Shown here: positions 40,931-48,803 of the stretch, in pieces
Numbering within the stretch: the stretch's first letter is position 1
Layout: every line of letters begins with the position of its first letter
Assembly (NCBI RefSeq): GCF_951801035.1
Contig: NZ_CATOKT010000002.1
Reading direction: 5' to 3' (one strand)
DNA: 64,000 bases
DNA from: Adlercreutzia sp910585575
GTDB taxonomy: Bacteria > Actinomycetota > Coriobacteriia > Coriobacteriales > Eggerthellaceae
Notes under the pieces: generated by a model
Databases searched by the model: none
What the model was told of the DNA's origin: nothing
Seen by the model: only the letters and a program-made list of their open reading frames with translations
Program-made: the position numbers and the translations under genes

Positions 40931-41695
40931 CTACCCCTCTTCCATTCCGTCTAGGTAGTTGCGCAGGGCTTGCATGCGGGCGTCCATGTTGGCAGATACC
41001 TCGGCCAGGTCAGCTAGCTCGGCGGCTACGGCGGCGGCCGTTTCCTCGTCGAGGTCCTTCTTGTAGCGCAGCTGGTGCTCCAGCGATGCCCAGAAGTTCA
41101 TGGAGATGGTGCGCAGCTGCACCTCCACTTTCACCAGGCGCTTCTCCTTTTGGAGGAAGATGGGGGTCTCGATGATGAGGTGCAGGCTGCGATATCCGCT
41201 CGGCTTGGGATTCGCCACATAGTCGCGCCGCTCGATAAGCGTCACGTCGTCTTGGGCCAGCAGGGCTTCGGCCAGGGTGAACATGTCCTCGGGGAAGGTG
41301 CACACCACGCGCACGCCGGCCACGTCGTAGATGTTGCGTTCCACCGACTCCACTGACAGTGGGAATCCCTTGCGCACCAGCTTCTTCGCCAGACTGTCGG
41401 TGCTCTTCAGGCGCGTTTTGATGGACTCGATGGGGTTGCGGTCGTGCTGCAGGCCATATTCGGCGTCCAGTACGCGAAACTTCGTCTCCACCTCCATCAT
41501 GGCGCATTCGTAGTAAGTCATGAGTCGCTGGTAGGGGCCGAAGTTTCGCTCCATCATCTGCGCGAACTCGTCGCTTTCGGCAAGCCGCGCCACCATCTGC
41601 GAGGCAATCTCCTCGCGATGGCGCCGCACCAAATCGAGCATAGGCGTGCTGTCGCTGAAACGAGTGCCTCCGAGGGCGTCATCAAGCAGGGCCAT
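40931..41695 (-). CDS. Small alarmone synthetase (GTP pyrophosphokinase, RelQ/YjbM type)
   Basis: Makes (p)ppGpp from ATP and GDP/GTP. 254 residues, synthetase domain only, no hydrolase, TGS or ACT domains. Visible: I-K-T-R-L-K-S-T-D-S-L-A-K-K-L, D-V-A-G-V-R-V-V-C, N-P-K-P-S-G-Y-R-S-L-H-L and V-E-V-Q-L-R-T-I-S-M-N-F-W-A-S-L-E-H. RBS AAGGAGA. Lies alone on the minus strand between tRNA-Gly and an MFS gene. Confidence 0.93.
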   Translation of the reverse strand: MALLDDALGGTRFSDSTPMLDLVRRHREEIASQMVARLAESDEFAQMMERNFGPYQRLMTYYECAMMEVETKFRVLDAEYGLQHDRNPIESIKTRLKSTDSLAKKLVRKGFPLSVESVERNIYDVAGVRVVCTFPEDMFTLAEALLAQDDVTLIERRDYVANPKPSGYRSLHLIIETPIFLQKEKRLVKVEVQLRTISMNFWASLEHQLRYKKDLDEETAAAVAAELADLAEVSANMDARMQALRNYLDGMEEG

Positions 41696-41786
41696 AGGTT
41701 CTCCTTCTCCGCGTTGCTTGAACCCATTAACGCACAGGACGGGAAGGGGTGGCGCAAACTCCTCGGTTTATGCGGAACCTGCCTTT

Positions 41787-43025
41787 CTATCGGTTCCGTA
41801 TGTTCGCCGAGGCGAGGGCAGCCAGGGCGCACAGTGCGGCGTCCAGCACCCAGAGCACGGTGTAGCTGCCCGTGGCTCCCAGGAGCACACCGCCGAGCCA
41901 TGCGCTGAGGAAGCCGCCGATCTGGTGTCCGAAGAACAGCACGCCGATGAGCGTGGCCGCCTCGGCCAGCGAGAACTGCTGGTTGACGAGGCCCGCCGTG
42001 GGGGACACGGTGGCATCGCCGGTGAGGCCAAGGCCAGTGCTGAACAAGATGGCCGTGGCGAGCGTCTTCGGCATGAGGAAGATGAACGCCAGCACCCACA
42101 GGGCTCGAAACCCGTAGTAGAACACAAGCAGCCGCCCCTTCGGCACCTTCACCGACAGCCAGCCGGACAGAAGCGCGCCGAAGATGGTGGCGATGCCGTA
42201 GAGCGAGAAGGCCCAGGAGGCGCTGGTGGCGGGGATGCCGTAGGAGAGATATTGGGAGAACAGATGGGACTCGATGATGACCATATGGAACCCGCAAGTG
42301 CTGAACCCGGCCACCAGCAATAGGAACGTTCGGTTGGAGAAGGCGCGGCGGAACAGGCCGGGGCTGGAAGGATCGGCAGTGCGGGGTGATTGCGAATCTT
42401 CTGGCGCATCACTTCTCCCGTCAGCGCTCGTCACCACGAAGGCGATGGGCACAAGCGCTGCCACGGGTACAAGCAGCGTGGTGAGGGCGAACGAGGTGCC
42501 GCCGGCATCCAGGAGCCCCTGGATGGTGGGGGAGAGGACGAAGGCGCCCAGGCCAGCGGCGGCGTTGAGCATGCCGGAGATCATCATGGCCCGCTCGGGC
42601 CCCACGCGGCGCATGGCCGAGCTGAGGATGAGCCCGAAGGCTAGGGCGCCGGCCCCCAGGCCGAACAAGAGCCCCAGCGAGCAGAAGAGGGCCCAGAAGC
42701 TGTGGGCAACGCTCATGCCCACTAGGCTGGCTGCCAGAAGAGCGGTGCCGCACAGCAGAACGAACCGATTGGAGCGCCGCGCCGCCAGCAGGCCGAAGGC
42801 TGGCTGGGCTGCACCGAACACCAGGTTCATGACGGCGATGCAGAAGCTCACGTCGGCGTAGGGCAGACCGCAGTGCTCGGAAAGCGGCGTGAGCAGAATG
42901 CCGATATCGCCTCGCAAGCCGGCGCCGACGCCGTAGAGCACGCAGGCAACCAGGCCGAAACCGATGGCGCCCGCCAGGCCCATCGACGCATTCTGGCGCT
43001 GCGGCGCACGCTGGTTTTCTTGCAC
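41787..43025 (-). CDS. MFS transporter, divergent from a LysR regulator
   Basis: 412 residues, about twelve helices, central loop near residues 200-225 (S-A-D-G-R-S-D-A-P-E-D). Start GTG 43025 follows AAGGAGG; the upstream TTG at 43043 would put that ribosome site inside the gene. Motif A-like G-L-L-A-A-R-R-S-N-R in loop 2-3. It faces the LysR gene across a short region with a palindrome, the standard set-up for LysR-controlled export or uptake. Substrate unknown. Confidence 0.88.
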   Translation of the reverse strand: MQENQRAPQRQNASMGLAGAIGFGLVACVLYGVGAGLRGDIGILLTPLSEHCGLPYADVSFCIAVMNLVFGAAQPAFGLLAARRSNRFVLLCGTALLAASLVGMSVAHSFWALFCSLGLLFGLGAGALAFGLILSSAMRRVGPERAMMISGMLNAAAGLGAFVLSPTIQGLLDAGGTSFALTTLLVPVAALVPIAFVVTSADGRSDAPEDSQSPRTADPSSPGLFRRAFSNRTFLLLVAGFSTCGFHMVIIESHLFSQYLSYGIPATSASWAFSLYGIATIFGALLSGWLSVKVPKGRLLVFYYGFRALWVLAFIFLMPKTLATAILFSTGLGLTGDATVSPTAGLVNQQFSLAEAATLIGVLFFGHQIGGFLSAWLGGVLLGATGSYTVLWVLDAALCALAALASANIRNR

Positions 43026-43071
43026 GGGAACCTCCTTGGTCAACTTTCGGAGGTTAATTCTCTGAGATGCG

Positions 43072-43107
43072 ATACCATAAGTAAAACGAAACTATCTTAT
43101 GCGGTAT
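43072..43107. promoter_or_regulatory. Imperfect palindrome between divergent MFS and LysR genes
   Basis: ATACCATAAG (43072-43081) and CTTATGCGGTAT (43096-43107) form inverted arms in an A/T-rich intergenic region; a likely LysR binding site. Confidence 0.5.
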
Positions 43108-43140
43108 TAAGATTTGCTAATAATGAGAGAAGGTTCACCG

Positions 43141-44016
43141 GTGGACACAAGAAAGTACGAGGCGCTCAAGCGCATTGTGGAGCGGGGGCAGTTCTCGAAG
43201 GCGGCGCAGGATCTGGGCTACACCCAGTCGGCACTCAGTCAGATGATGACCGGGCTGGAAGCGGAGCTCGGCCTGAAGCTTATCGACCGCACGCGCACGG
43301 GCAGCCGCCTTACGCTGGAGGGCCAGGAGTTGTTTCCCCTGATGGAGCAGGTGCTGAACGCCCAGCGCGCTGTGGCCGAGCGAGCGGCGGCCATCAACGG
43401 CCTGGAGACGGGCGTGGTGCGCATGGGCACCATTGCCAGCATCTCCGCCCATTGGCTGCCGAGCCTCATTCGCTCCTTTGAGGAGCAGCACCCGGACGTG
43501 CGCTTCGTCATCCATCAGGGCGATTACACCCTCATTCCCGAATGGATTCGCAGCGGTCTGGTGGATTTCGGCTTCGTGAATCCGGCGGCGGTCACGGGGC
43601 TGCAGACGCGCGTACTGAAGACCGGGGCCATGTCGGCGGTGCTGCCCGCCGGCCATCCGTTGGCACGGCGGCAGCGGGTGTCGCTGGAAGAACTGGCGCG
43701 CGAGCCGTTCATCTTATTGGAGGAGGGTGGCTACTACGAGCCCTTGGAGGCCTTTGCCGCCTGCGGTCTTGAGCCGCGGGTGAAGTTCACCATCCACGAC
43801 GATTACTCCATCATGGCCATGGTGCACGAGGGCCTGGGTGTCACCGTGCTGGCCGACCTCATCATGGAGAAGTGTCCGTACCCCTTGGAGGTGCGCCCCA
43901 CGGACCCACCAATCACCCGAACCCTGGCGCTGGCCTACAAGGACGAGGCCCGTCTCCCCATCGCCGCCAAGCGCTTCATGGCCCACATCGAGGCCGCAGC
44001 CGACACGCTGCCGTGA
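43141..44016 (+). CDS. LysR-family transcriptional regulator
   Basis: 291 residues from GTG 43141 (GAGAAGG upstream; an ATG at 43123 is possible). N-terminal winged helix: F-S-K-A-A-Q-D-L-G-Y-T-Q-S-A-L-S-Q-M-M (about 18-36). Effector-binding domain from about 90 (G-V-V-R-M-G-T-I-A-S-I-S). Its TGA stop is the first three bases of a 29-nt repeat unit (44014-44042). Probably regulates the divergent MFS gene. Confidence 0.93.
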   Translation: MDTRKYEALKRIVERGQFSKAAQDLGYTQSALSQMMTGLEAELGLKLIDRTRTGSRLTLEGQELFPLMEQVLNAQRAVAERAAAINGLETGVVRMGTIASISAHWLPSLIRSFEEQHPDVRFVIHQGDYTLIPEWIRSGLVDFGFVNPAAVTGLQTRVLKTGAMSAVLPAGHPLARRQRVSLEELAREPFILLEEGGYYEPLEAFAACGLEPRVKFTIHDDYSIMAMVHEGLGVTVLADLIMEKCPYPLEVRPTDPPITRTLALAYKDEARLPIAAKRFMAHIEAAADTLP

Positions 44017-44042
44017 GACAACCAACCGTCTGACTTGTCTCA
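44014..44042 (+). repeat. 29-nt palindromic repeat family, copy C (single unit)
   Basis: Arms TGAGACAA and TTGTCTCA around CCAACCGTCTGAC-type centre. Its first three bases are the LysR stop and its last three, on the minus strand, the stop of the convergent small gene, so the unit exactly fills the convergent gap. Confidence 0.85.
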
Positions 44043-44246
44043 TTGGGTCATGCGCTCCAGCTCGCGTGCTATCAGGTCGCGGGCGATGCCGAAGGCCTCG
44101 ATACGCCGCGTTGCCAGGGTGATCTGCGACTTGTAGCGCGTCGGCTCGTCCTTGGCTTCCAGGGTCTTCTTCGTCTCGCGTAGTTTGTGCAGCGTGGAGT
44201 CGATCTGACGCAGTGCCTCGCTGAGTTCTTTATTGGTGTAGGACAT
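44040..44246 (-). CDS. Small coiled-coil protein, unknown function
   Basis: 68 residues with an AAAGGGA ribosome site. Almost entirely helical and charged: E-L-S-E-A-L-R-Q-I-D-S-T-L-H-K-L-R-E-T-K-K-T-L-E with heptad-like leucine spacing (about 7-32), then a basic stretch and a second helix. No known family recognised. Stop lies in the repeat unit shared with the LysR gene. Confidence 0.65.
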   Translation of the reverse strand: MSYTNKELSEALRQIDSTLHKLRETKKTLEAKDEPTRYKSQITLATRRIEAFGIARDLIARELERMTQ

Positions 44247-44362
44247 GCCTGTCCCTTTCGTGCTGCCGGTGCGGATCAGGCTATTATAGGAAAATGCTCG
44301 AGCGCGGCAAAGGCGGTTAGGCGCGGGCGCAATAGAGGAGGCTCCATGCCTAGGGAGGGCGT

Positions 44363-45148
44363 ATGCAAAAGCAGTTGTTAGCGGTTATTCCCGGCGAAGT
44401 GCCGTGGGAGGTACGTGAGCTGGTGGGCAACGCTCCCGTGTGGGACAGCTCTTGCTCGCCCGAGGCCCGTGTCTACTACGTGGAGCGCACAGGCGGCTGC
44501 TATGTGAAGCGCGCTGCGAGGGGTTCGCTGGCGCGCGAGGCGGTCATGACACGCTATTTTCACGAATTGGGCCTCGGCGCCGAAGTGTTGCTGTATTTTT
44601 CGGGCGAGGATGATTGGCTGGTTACGGCGGCCGTGCCGGGGGAAGACGGGGTAAGCGATACGCATTTGGCCGACCCGCAGCAGCTGTGCGACGTGACGGC
44701 TACGGCGTTGCGGGCGCTCCACGAATGCGACTTCGCCTCATGTCCTGTGCAAGACCGTACAGCCGAATACCTTGCTTTTGCCGAAGAAGGCTATCGTGCG
44801 GGCCGCTTCGACGTCTCGCTCTTCACGGGAGGTTTCGCTTTCTCCTCAGCTAAGGAGGCGCATGACGTGCTGGAAGAGGGAAAAGGCGAGCTGCGGAGCC
44901 GTGTGCTGCTGCACGGCGACTACTGTCTGCCGAACATCATGCTGAACGCATGGAGGGTGTCCGGTTTCATCGATGTAGGCTGCGGGGGCGTGGGAGACCG
45001 CCACATCGATCTGTTCTGGGGCGTTTGGACCTTTGCCTTCAATCTGAAAACCGATCGCTACCACGCTCGTTTCCTCGATGCCTACGGAAGAGACAAGGTA
45101 AACGAGGAGCTACTGCGTGTCGTAGCCGCCGCCGAGGTGTTCGGCTAA
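44363..45148 (+). CDS. Aminoglycoside 3'-phosphotransferase-like kinase
   Basis: 261 residues, APH(3') fold. Catalytic loop H-G-D-Y-C-L-P-N (about 191-198) and metal site F-I-D-V-G (about 210) then G-V-G-D-R-H-I-D-L, as in APH enzymes. The N-lobe lysine is in Y-V-K-R-A-A-R-G-S-L-A-R-E. By family it would phosphorylate aminoglycoside-like hydroxyls, but chromosomal homologues often have other substrates; resistance should not be assumed. AGGGAGG site. Confidence 0.85.
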   Translation: MQKQLLAVIPGEVPWEVRELVGNAPVWDSSCSPEARVYYVERTGGCYVKRAARGSLAREAVMTRYFHELGLGAEVLLYFSGEDDWLVTAAVPGEDGVSDTHLADPQQLCDVTATALRALHECDFASCPVQDRTAEYLAFAEEGYRAGRFDVSLFTGGFAFSSAKEAHDVLEEGKGELRSRVLLHGDYCLPNIMLNAWRVSGFIDVGCGGVGDRHIDLFWGVWTFAFNLKTDRYHARFLDAYGRDKVNEELLRVVAAAEVFG

Positions 45149-45197
45149 GCGCACCAGGCCTCCGTCGCTGTGGTTCGTCATCTGACGGGCGCTGGGA

Positions 45198-45226
45198 TGA
45201 GACAAGTCAGACGGTTGGCCGTCTCA
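45198..45226 (-). repeat. 29-nt palindromic repeat family, copy D (minus orientation)
   Basis: Minus-strand TGAGACGGCCAACCGTCTGAC then TTGTCTCA; differs from copy C at two adjacent bases. It supplies the last codons and the stop of the EamA gene (V-R-R-P-T-V-stop). Confidence 0.85.
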
Positions 45227-46124
45227 CGGATGCCCCTTTCGTTTTCTTGCTTTGTGAAAGTGCCAGGCCGACGATGGTGAGGGCGATACCGCTGACGATA
45301 AGAGCGTTCAGCGGCTCGCTGAGGATGAGAATCGAGGCGGTGGCGGTGATGGCGGGCACCAGGTAGATGTAGGCCGTTGTGGTGGTGGCGCCCAGGTGCT
45401 TGACGGCTACGCCCCAGGTGACGAAGCAGGCCGCCGAGGCCACCGCGCCCAGGAACAGCAGGTTCGCCGTGTTGACGGGGTTGGCGAAGCTGCTTGCGGC
45501 GGGGACACTGCCGCCGAACAGCAACGTGACGGGCACGATGAAGACGAGGCCCCAGAGGAAAATGCGCTTGGTGGCCGCTACGGTCTCATAGCCCAGATCG
45601 CCAATGCGCTTGACCAGCAACGAATAGATGGCCCACACCACGGCCGCGCCTAAGGCAAGCAAGTAACCCAGCAGGCTCGCGGTGTCCCAGGAAAGCAGCG
45701 TTGTGGTGCCCGTGCTGCCAAGACCCACAACGACGAGTCCTGCCATGGCCACGACGAAACCGAGAAAGAATCGGGCGCTTAGAGCGGAGCGATCGCCGAG
45801 AACGGCCTGGAACAGTGCGGTGAACAGGGGAGCGGCGGCCACGATGACGCCTACGGCGGTAGCTGTGGCCCACTGCAGGGCAATATTCTCCATGAGGAAG
45901 TAGGCCGCTACGCCCGTGGCGCCTGCAGTCACGAAAAGCACCTCATGCCGCCGCTCCTTCAGCGCGAGGATACGGGGTCGCAGCACGCAAAGACCCAGAA
46001 AACCCACGGCGAAGCGCAGCAGCAGAATCCAGAAGGGCGAGAAGTCCACGAGAAGCACCTTCGTGGACACGAAGGTGATGCCCCACACGAACACCGTGAA
46101 CAACGCAATCAGGTGGTACCGCAC
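45207..46124 (-). CDS. EamA-family (DMT superfamily) transporter
   Basis: 305 residues, ten predicted helices in two EamA halves (about 5-140 and 150-290): V-F-V-W-G-I-T-F-V-S-T-K-V-L-L near the start and A-A-A-P-L-F-T-A-L-F-Q-A-V-L-G in the first half. Metabolite/amino acid exporters by family. Start GTG 46124 behind GGAGAAG. The C-terminal R-R-P-T-V is encoded by a 29-nt repeat unit, so the tail has been replaced or extended by the repeat. Confidence 0.9.
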   Translation of the reverse strand: MRYHLIALFTVFVWGITFVSTKVLLVDFSPFWILLLRFAVGFLGLCVLRPRILALKERRHEVLFVTAGATGVAAYFLMENIALQWATATAVGVIVAAAPLFTALFQAVLGDRSALSARFFLGFVVAMAGLVVVGLGSTGTTTLLSWDTASLLGYLLALGAAVVWAIYSLLVKRIGDLGYETVAATKRIFLWGLVFIVPVTLLFGGSVPAASSFANPVNTANLLFLGAVASAACFVTWGVAVKHLGATTTTAYIYLVPAITATASILILSEPLNALIVSGIALTIVGLALSQSKKTKGASVRRPTV

Positions 46125-46237
46125 CGCTTCTCCGCTCCTTCTTTCCTTGGTGTGTCAGCCTACTTTATCGCATTCGCAGCGAGCGGTCTTGAACAGGATT
46201 GCGAGTGGGGGAGAGTGCGACAGAGCCAGACGCTTTC

Positions 46238-47206
46238 TCAGCGATCGGACCAGAATATCTGCAGCAACTCTTTACGGTTTGAAGACCCTGTCTTCTTGAA
46301 AATATGGTGAGTGTGGGTTTTTACGGTGCCGAGGGAAACCTGCAGACGGCGGGCAATGGAGGCGTTGTCTTCTCCGTCGATGAGATAGGCGAGGATTTCT
46401 TCCTCGCGACTTGTGAGGTCGTGCTTGCGGGCGAAATAGGGGAGAATATCGCGCATGTGAGCCTGCTGACGCTCTTCAACGGGCCGAGGTGCGTCTTCGC
46501 TTTTTAGCCGCAAGGACTGGATGGAAAGATAGGTGGTGTAGCCGATAATGCAAAGCACGAGCAGCGCCTCCATGGTGTTGCGGCGGTAGAGATAGGCCAG
46601 AATAAAATCATCGTCGAAAAGGCTGGGATTGACAAACAGCATCACCACGGTGTCTTCTGCGAGGGTAAAGAGCACCAGAGCAACGAACACGGCAAATACC
46701 AAGGCGTGGCTGCGGTACCGCGATTTGGTAGCTTCCGACGAGGCTTTAACGTAGCGATACGCGCAATAGGCTGCCACCCACAGGAAGAATAGCTGGCGTA
46801 TGCTGTAGAACATCCATTTCTTGAGGCTGTCGCTTTCAAAGGGAAACACGGCGACCAGAATCGAGAGCACGATAAACGCGCCCGTAGGAACCCATCTCAA
46901 GTTTCCCTCGTTGCGGTGGAAGAACGACAAGCAGGCGAGCCAAAGACATTCACAAAGGACGGATCCGGCAATCAGATGAAGAAAGGGGTCTTCCAGCCCG
47001 CTGAAATTTTCAGCGTGGAACGAGAGGTTCTGGCCGAGAAACTCGTGGAAGAAAATAAGGCATTGCTCGATGGCGTAGCACAACGAGAATCCGGCAAGAT
47101 AAAACAGCATCTTTCTTTGGGAAACGGCATAGGCTGAGAATCCGACGAAGGCGGCTCCGATGCAGACGCCAATCAAAATAATCGCAATGAGATAAGAAAG
47201 AGCCAT
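46238..47206 (-). CDS. Membrane-embedded LuxR-type regulator
   Basis: 322 residues: about seven membrane helices (1-225) and a C-terminal LuxR helix-turn-helix (about 255-322: L-T-S-R-E-E-E-I-L-A-Y-L-I-D-G-E-D-N-A-S-I-A-R-R-L, then V-S-L-G-T-V-K-T-H-T-H-H-I-F-K-K-T). This regulator style is abundant in Eggerthellaceae. It is divergent from the deiminase/carbamoyltransferase operon, whose upstream region carries phased AGTTTA repeats, so it is the likely regulator. Confidence 0.9.
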   Translation of the reverse strand: MALSYLIAIILIGVCIGAAFVGFSAYAVSQRKMLFYLAGFSLCYAIEQCLIFFHEFLGQNLSFHAENFSGLEDPFLHLIAGSVLCECLWLACLSFFHRNEGNLRWVPTGAFIVLSILVAVFPFESDSLKKWMFYSIRQLFFLWVAAYCAYRYVKASSEATKSRYRSHALVFAVFVALVLFTLAEDTVVMLFVNPSLFDDDFILAYLYRRNTMEALLVLCIIGYTTYLSIQSLRLKSEDAPRPVEERQQAHMRDILPYFARKHDLTSREEEILAYLIDGEDNASIARRLQVSLGTVKTHTHHIFKKTGSSNRKELLQIFWSDR

Positions 47207-47515
47207 GGTCGTTTCCTCTCGGCAGTCCTTTGGGTAAGGGCGATAGTTTGATTGTAAGATGAGGCGGCTTTTTTGCGGCAGAAAAGATGCTGGACTTCAT
47301 ATTTCTTCAGAAGCTGCCCCGAGGATTACCAGTTCATCGCTGAGTTTACGCGAGTTTATTTTGCAATTGTGAAAGTTTATCGGAAGTAGAAGCACGTCCT
47401 CAAGAAAAATCAACTCGGTTCTGTCTTCGCAAGCGTCATTTCCGCCTTTAGGGTGTGGGCCAGAGAGGCAGCCTCGGTGCCGCGGGGCTGCAAACCCAAT
47501 CCCAAAGGAGGATGT
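47207..47515. promoter_or_regulatory. Divergent control region of LuxR regulator and deiminase operon
   Basis: 309 bases without a gene. The section 47320-47395 is A/T-rich and contains GAGTTTA (47342-47348), GAGTTTA (47352-47358) and AAGTTTA (47373-47379): starts 10 and 21 bases apart, that is on the same face of the helix. Likely binding sites for the adjacent LuxR protein. No clean -35/-10 pair could be fixed. Confidence 0.55.
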
Positions 47516-48763
47516 ATGAGCAGTGCGTTTCGCTATCCAGGGGAGTTCGAGCCGCAGACTGACGTGTTCGTCGAGTGGCTGCCGTACGGCGAACCCATTG
47601 AGGGCTACAACGCCCTGGCGCCGGTCACGGAGGTAGTGCGCAACTTGATGGAGCACGGCGACGTGCAGGTGCACATCAACTGCTGCCCCATGGTCGAGGG
47701 GCTGATGGAATCCTGTAAGCAGACCCTGGGTGCCGCAGGCCTTGATCTTGAGAAGATCGACTTCACGCAATTCAACGAGGACCCCAACTCGTTCTACTTC
47801 CGCGACAACGGCCCCAACGTCTTGGTGAACGACGAGGGCGAGACGCTGGTGGTGAACCCCAGCTGGAGCTTCTACGGTCGTTACCCCAAGAACGAGGGCC
47901 TGCGCGACTACTCCCGTCAGATCGGCGTGCAGTCAGCCATCGCCCTGGGCTGCTACGACGTGGTCAGCTCCGACATGGTGTCCGAGGGCGGTGACCGCGA
48001 GTTCAACGGTGCCGGCGTTCTCATTGCCATCGAGGACACGGAGGTGCGCAAGCGCAACCCGGAATACACCAAGGAGCAGATCGAGGAAGAGTACAAGCGC
48101 TTGTGGAACGTGGAGAAGATCATCTGGCTGCCCCAGCCGCTCTACGATGACGACGACTTCCGCGTGGCCCCGCTCGACTACGAAGCCGATGGCACCCCCA
48201 TCGTGGGCGCCAGCTTCGCCGCCCATACCGACGAGATGTGCCGCTTCATTGACAAGAACAAGATCCTCCTGGCTGAGGTAACCGAGGAAGAGGCCGCCGA
48301 GAACCGCATCTCCGCCGAGAACAAGCGCCGCCTCGACGCCGCCTATGAGGTGCTGGCCGCTGCCACCGACGTGGACGGCAACCCCTTCGAGATCGTGCGC
48401 ATTCCTGCGTCGGCCCACATCCAGTACATCCAGCGTCCCGGCGACGACCTGTACGACTACTACCACGAGCTGGTGGGTGATGCCTTTATGGACGGCACCC
48501 CCTGGCCCGAAGACGAGCTGCACCTGTTCGGCGCTACCAGCTACTGCAACTTCTTGGTGTGCAACGGCGTGGTGCTGGGCCAGCGCTATTGGCAGGAGGG
48601 TATGGACGAGGCCATCAAGGAGAAGGACGCCCAGGCCGAGGCCGCGCTGAAGGCCTGCTTCCCCGACCGCAAGGTGGTCATGATCGACTCCCTGGCACTG
48701 AACATGGCCGGCGGCGGCGTGCACTGCTGGACGAAGAACGTCTACGTGCCCGCCCGTGCCTAA
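47516..48763 (+). CDS. Agmatine deiminase-family enzyme (guanidino deiminase)
   Basis: 415 residues, PPAD-related amidinotransferase fold that hydrolyses a guanidino group to ureido plus ammonia. Catalytic residues are in place: R96-D97-N-G-P, E157-G-G, H237-T-D239, and nucleophile Cys404 in G-G-G-V-H-C-W. Agmatine deiminases are near 365 residues with R-D-T/C-G-P and G-G-G-N-I-H-C-I-T-Q-Q; here the surrounding residues differ (Y-F-R-D-N-G-P; V-H-C-W-T-K-N), so the substrate may not be agmatine. AAAGGAGG site. First gene of a deiminase-carbamoyltransferase-carrier-carbamate kinase set. Confidence 0.85.
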   Translation: MSSAFRYPGEFEPQTDVFVEWLPYGEPIEGYNALAPVTEVVRNLMEHGDVQVHINCCPMVEGLMESCKQTLGAAGLDLEKIDFTQFNEDPNSFYFRDNGPNVLVNDEGETLVVNPSWSFYGRYPKNEGLRDYSRQIGVQSAIALGCYDVVSSDMVSEGGDREFNGAGVLIAIEDTEVRKRNPEYTKEQIEEEYKRLWNVEKIIWLPQPLYDDDDFRVAPLDYEADGTPIVGASFAAHTDEMCRFIDKNKILLAEVTEEEAAENRISAENKRRLDAAYEVLAAATDVDGNPFEIVRIPASAHIQYIQRPGDDLYDYYHELVGDAFMDGTPWPEDELHLFGATSYCNFLVCNGVVLGQRYWQEGMDEAIKEKDAQAEAALKACFPDRKVVMIDSLALNMAGGGVHCWTKNVYVPARA

Positions 48764-48803
48764 CCCCCCGCAACTGATCACTTTATCCTGAAAGGAAACT
48801 ATC

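Noticed and set aside
44363..45148. Calling the APH-like kinase an acquired resistance gene
   Set aside because: Catalytic motifs fit the fold, but there is no mobile element nearby and close identity to a known resistance determinant cannot be judged by eye.
14010..45226. TGAGAC...GTCTCA units as a CRISPR array
   Set aside because: Copies are kilobases apart or in inverted pairs without regular spacers; no cas genes.
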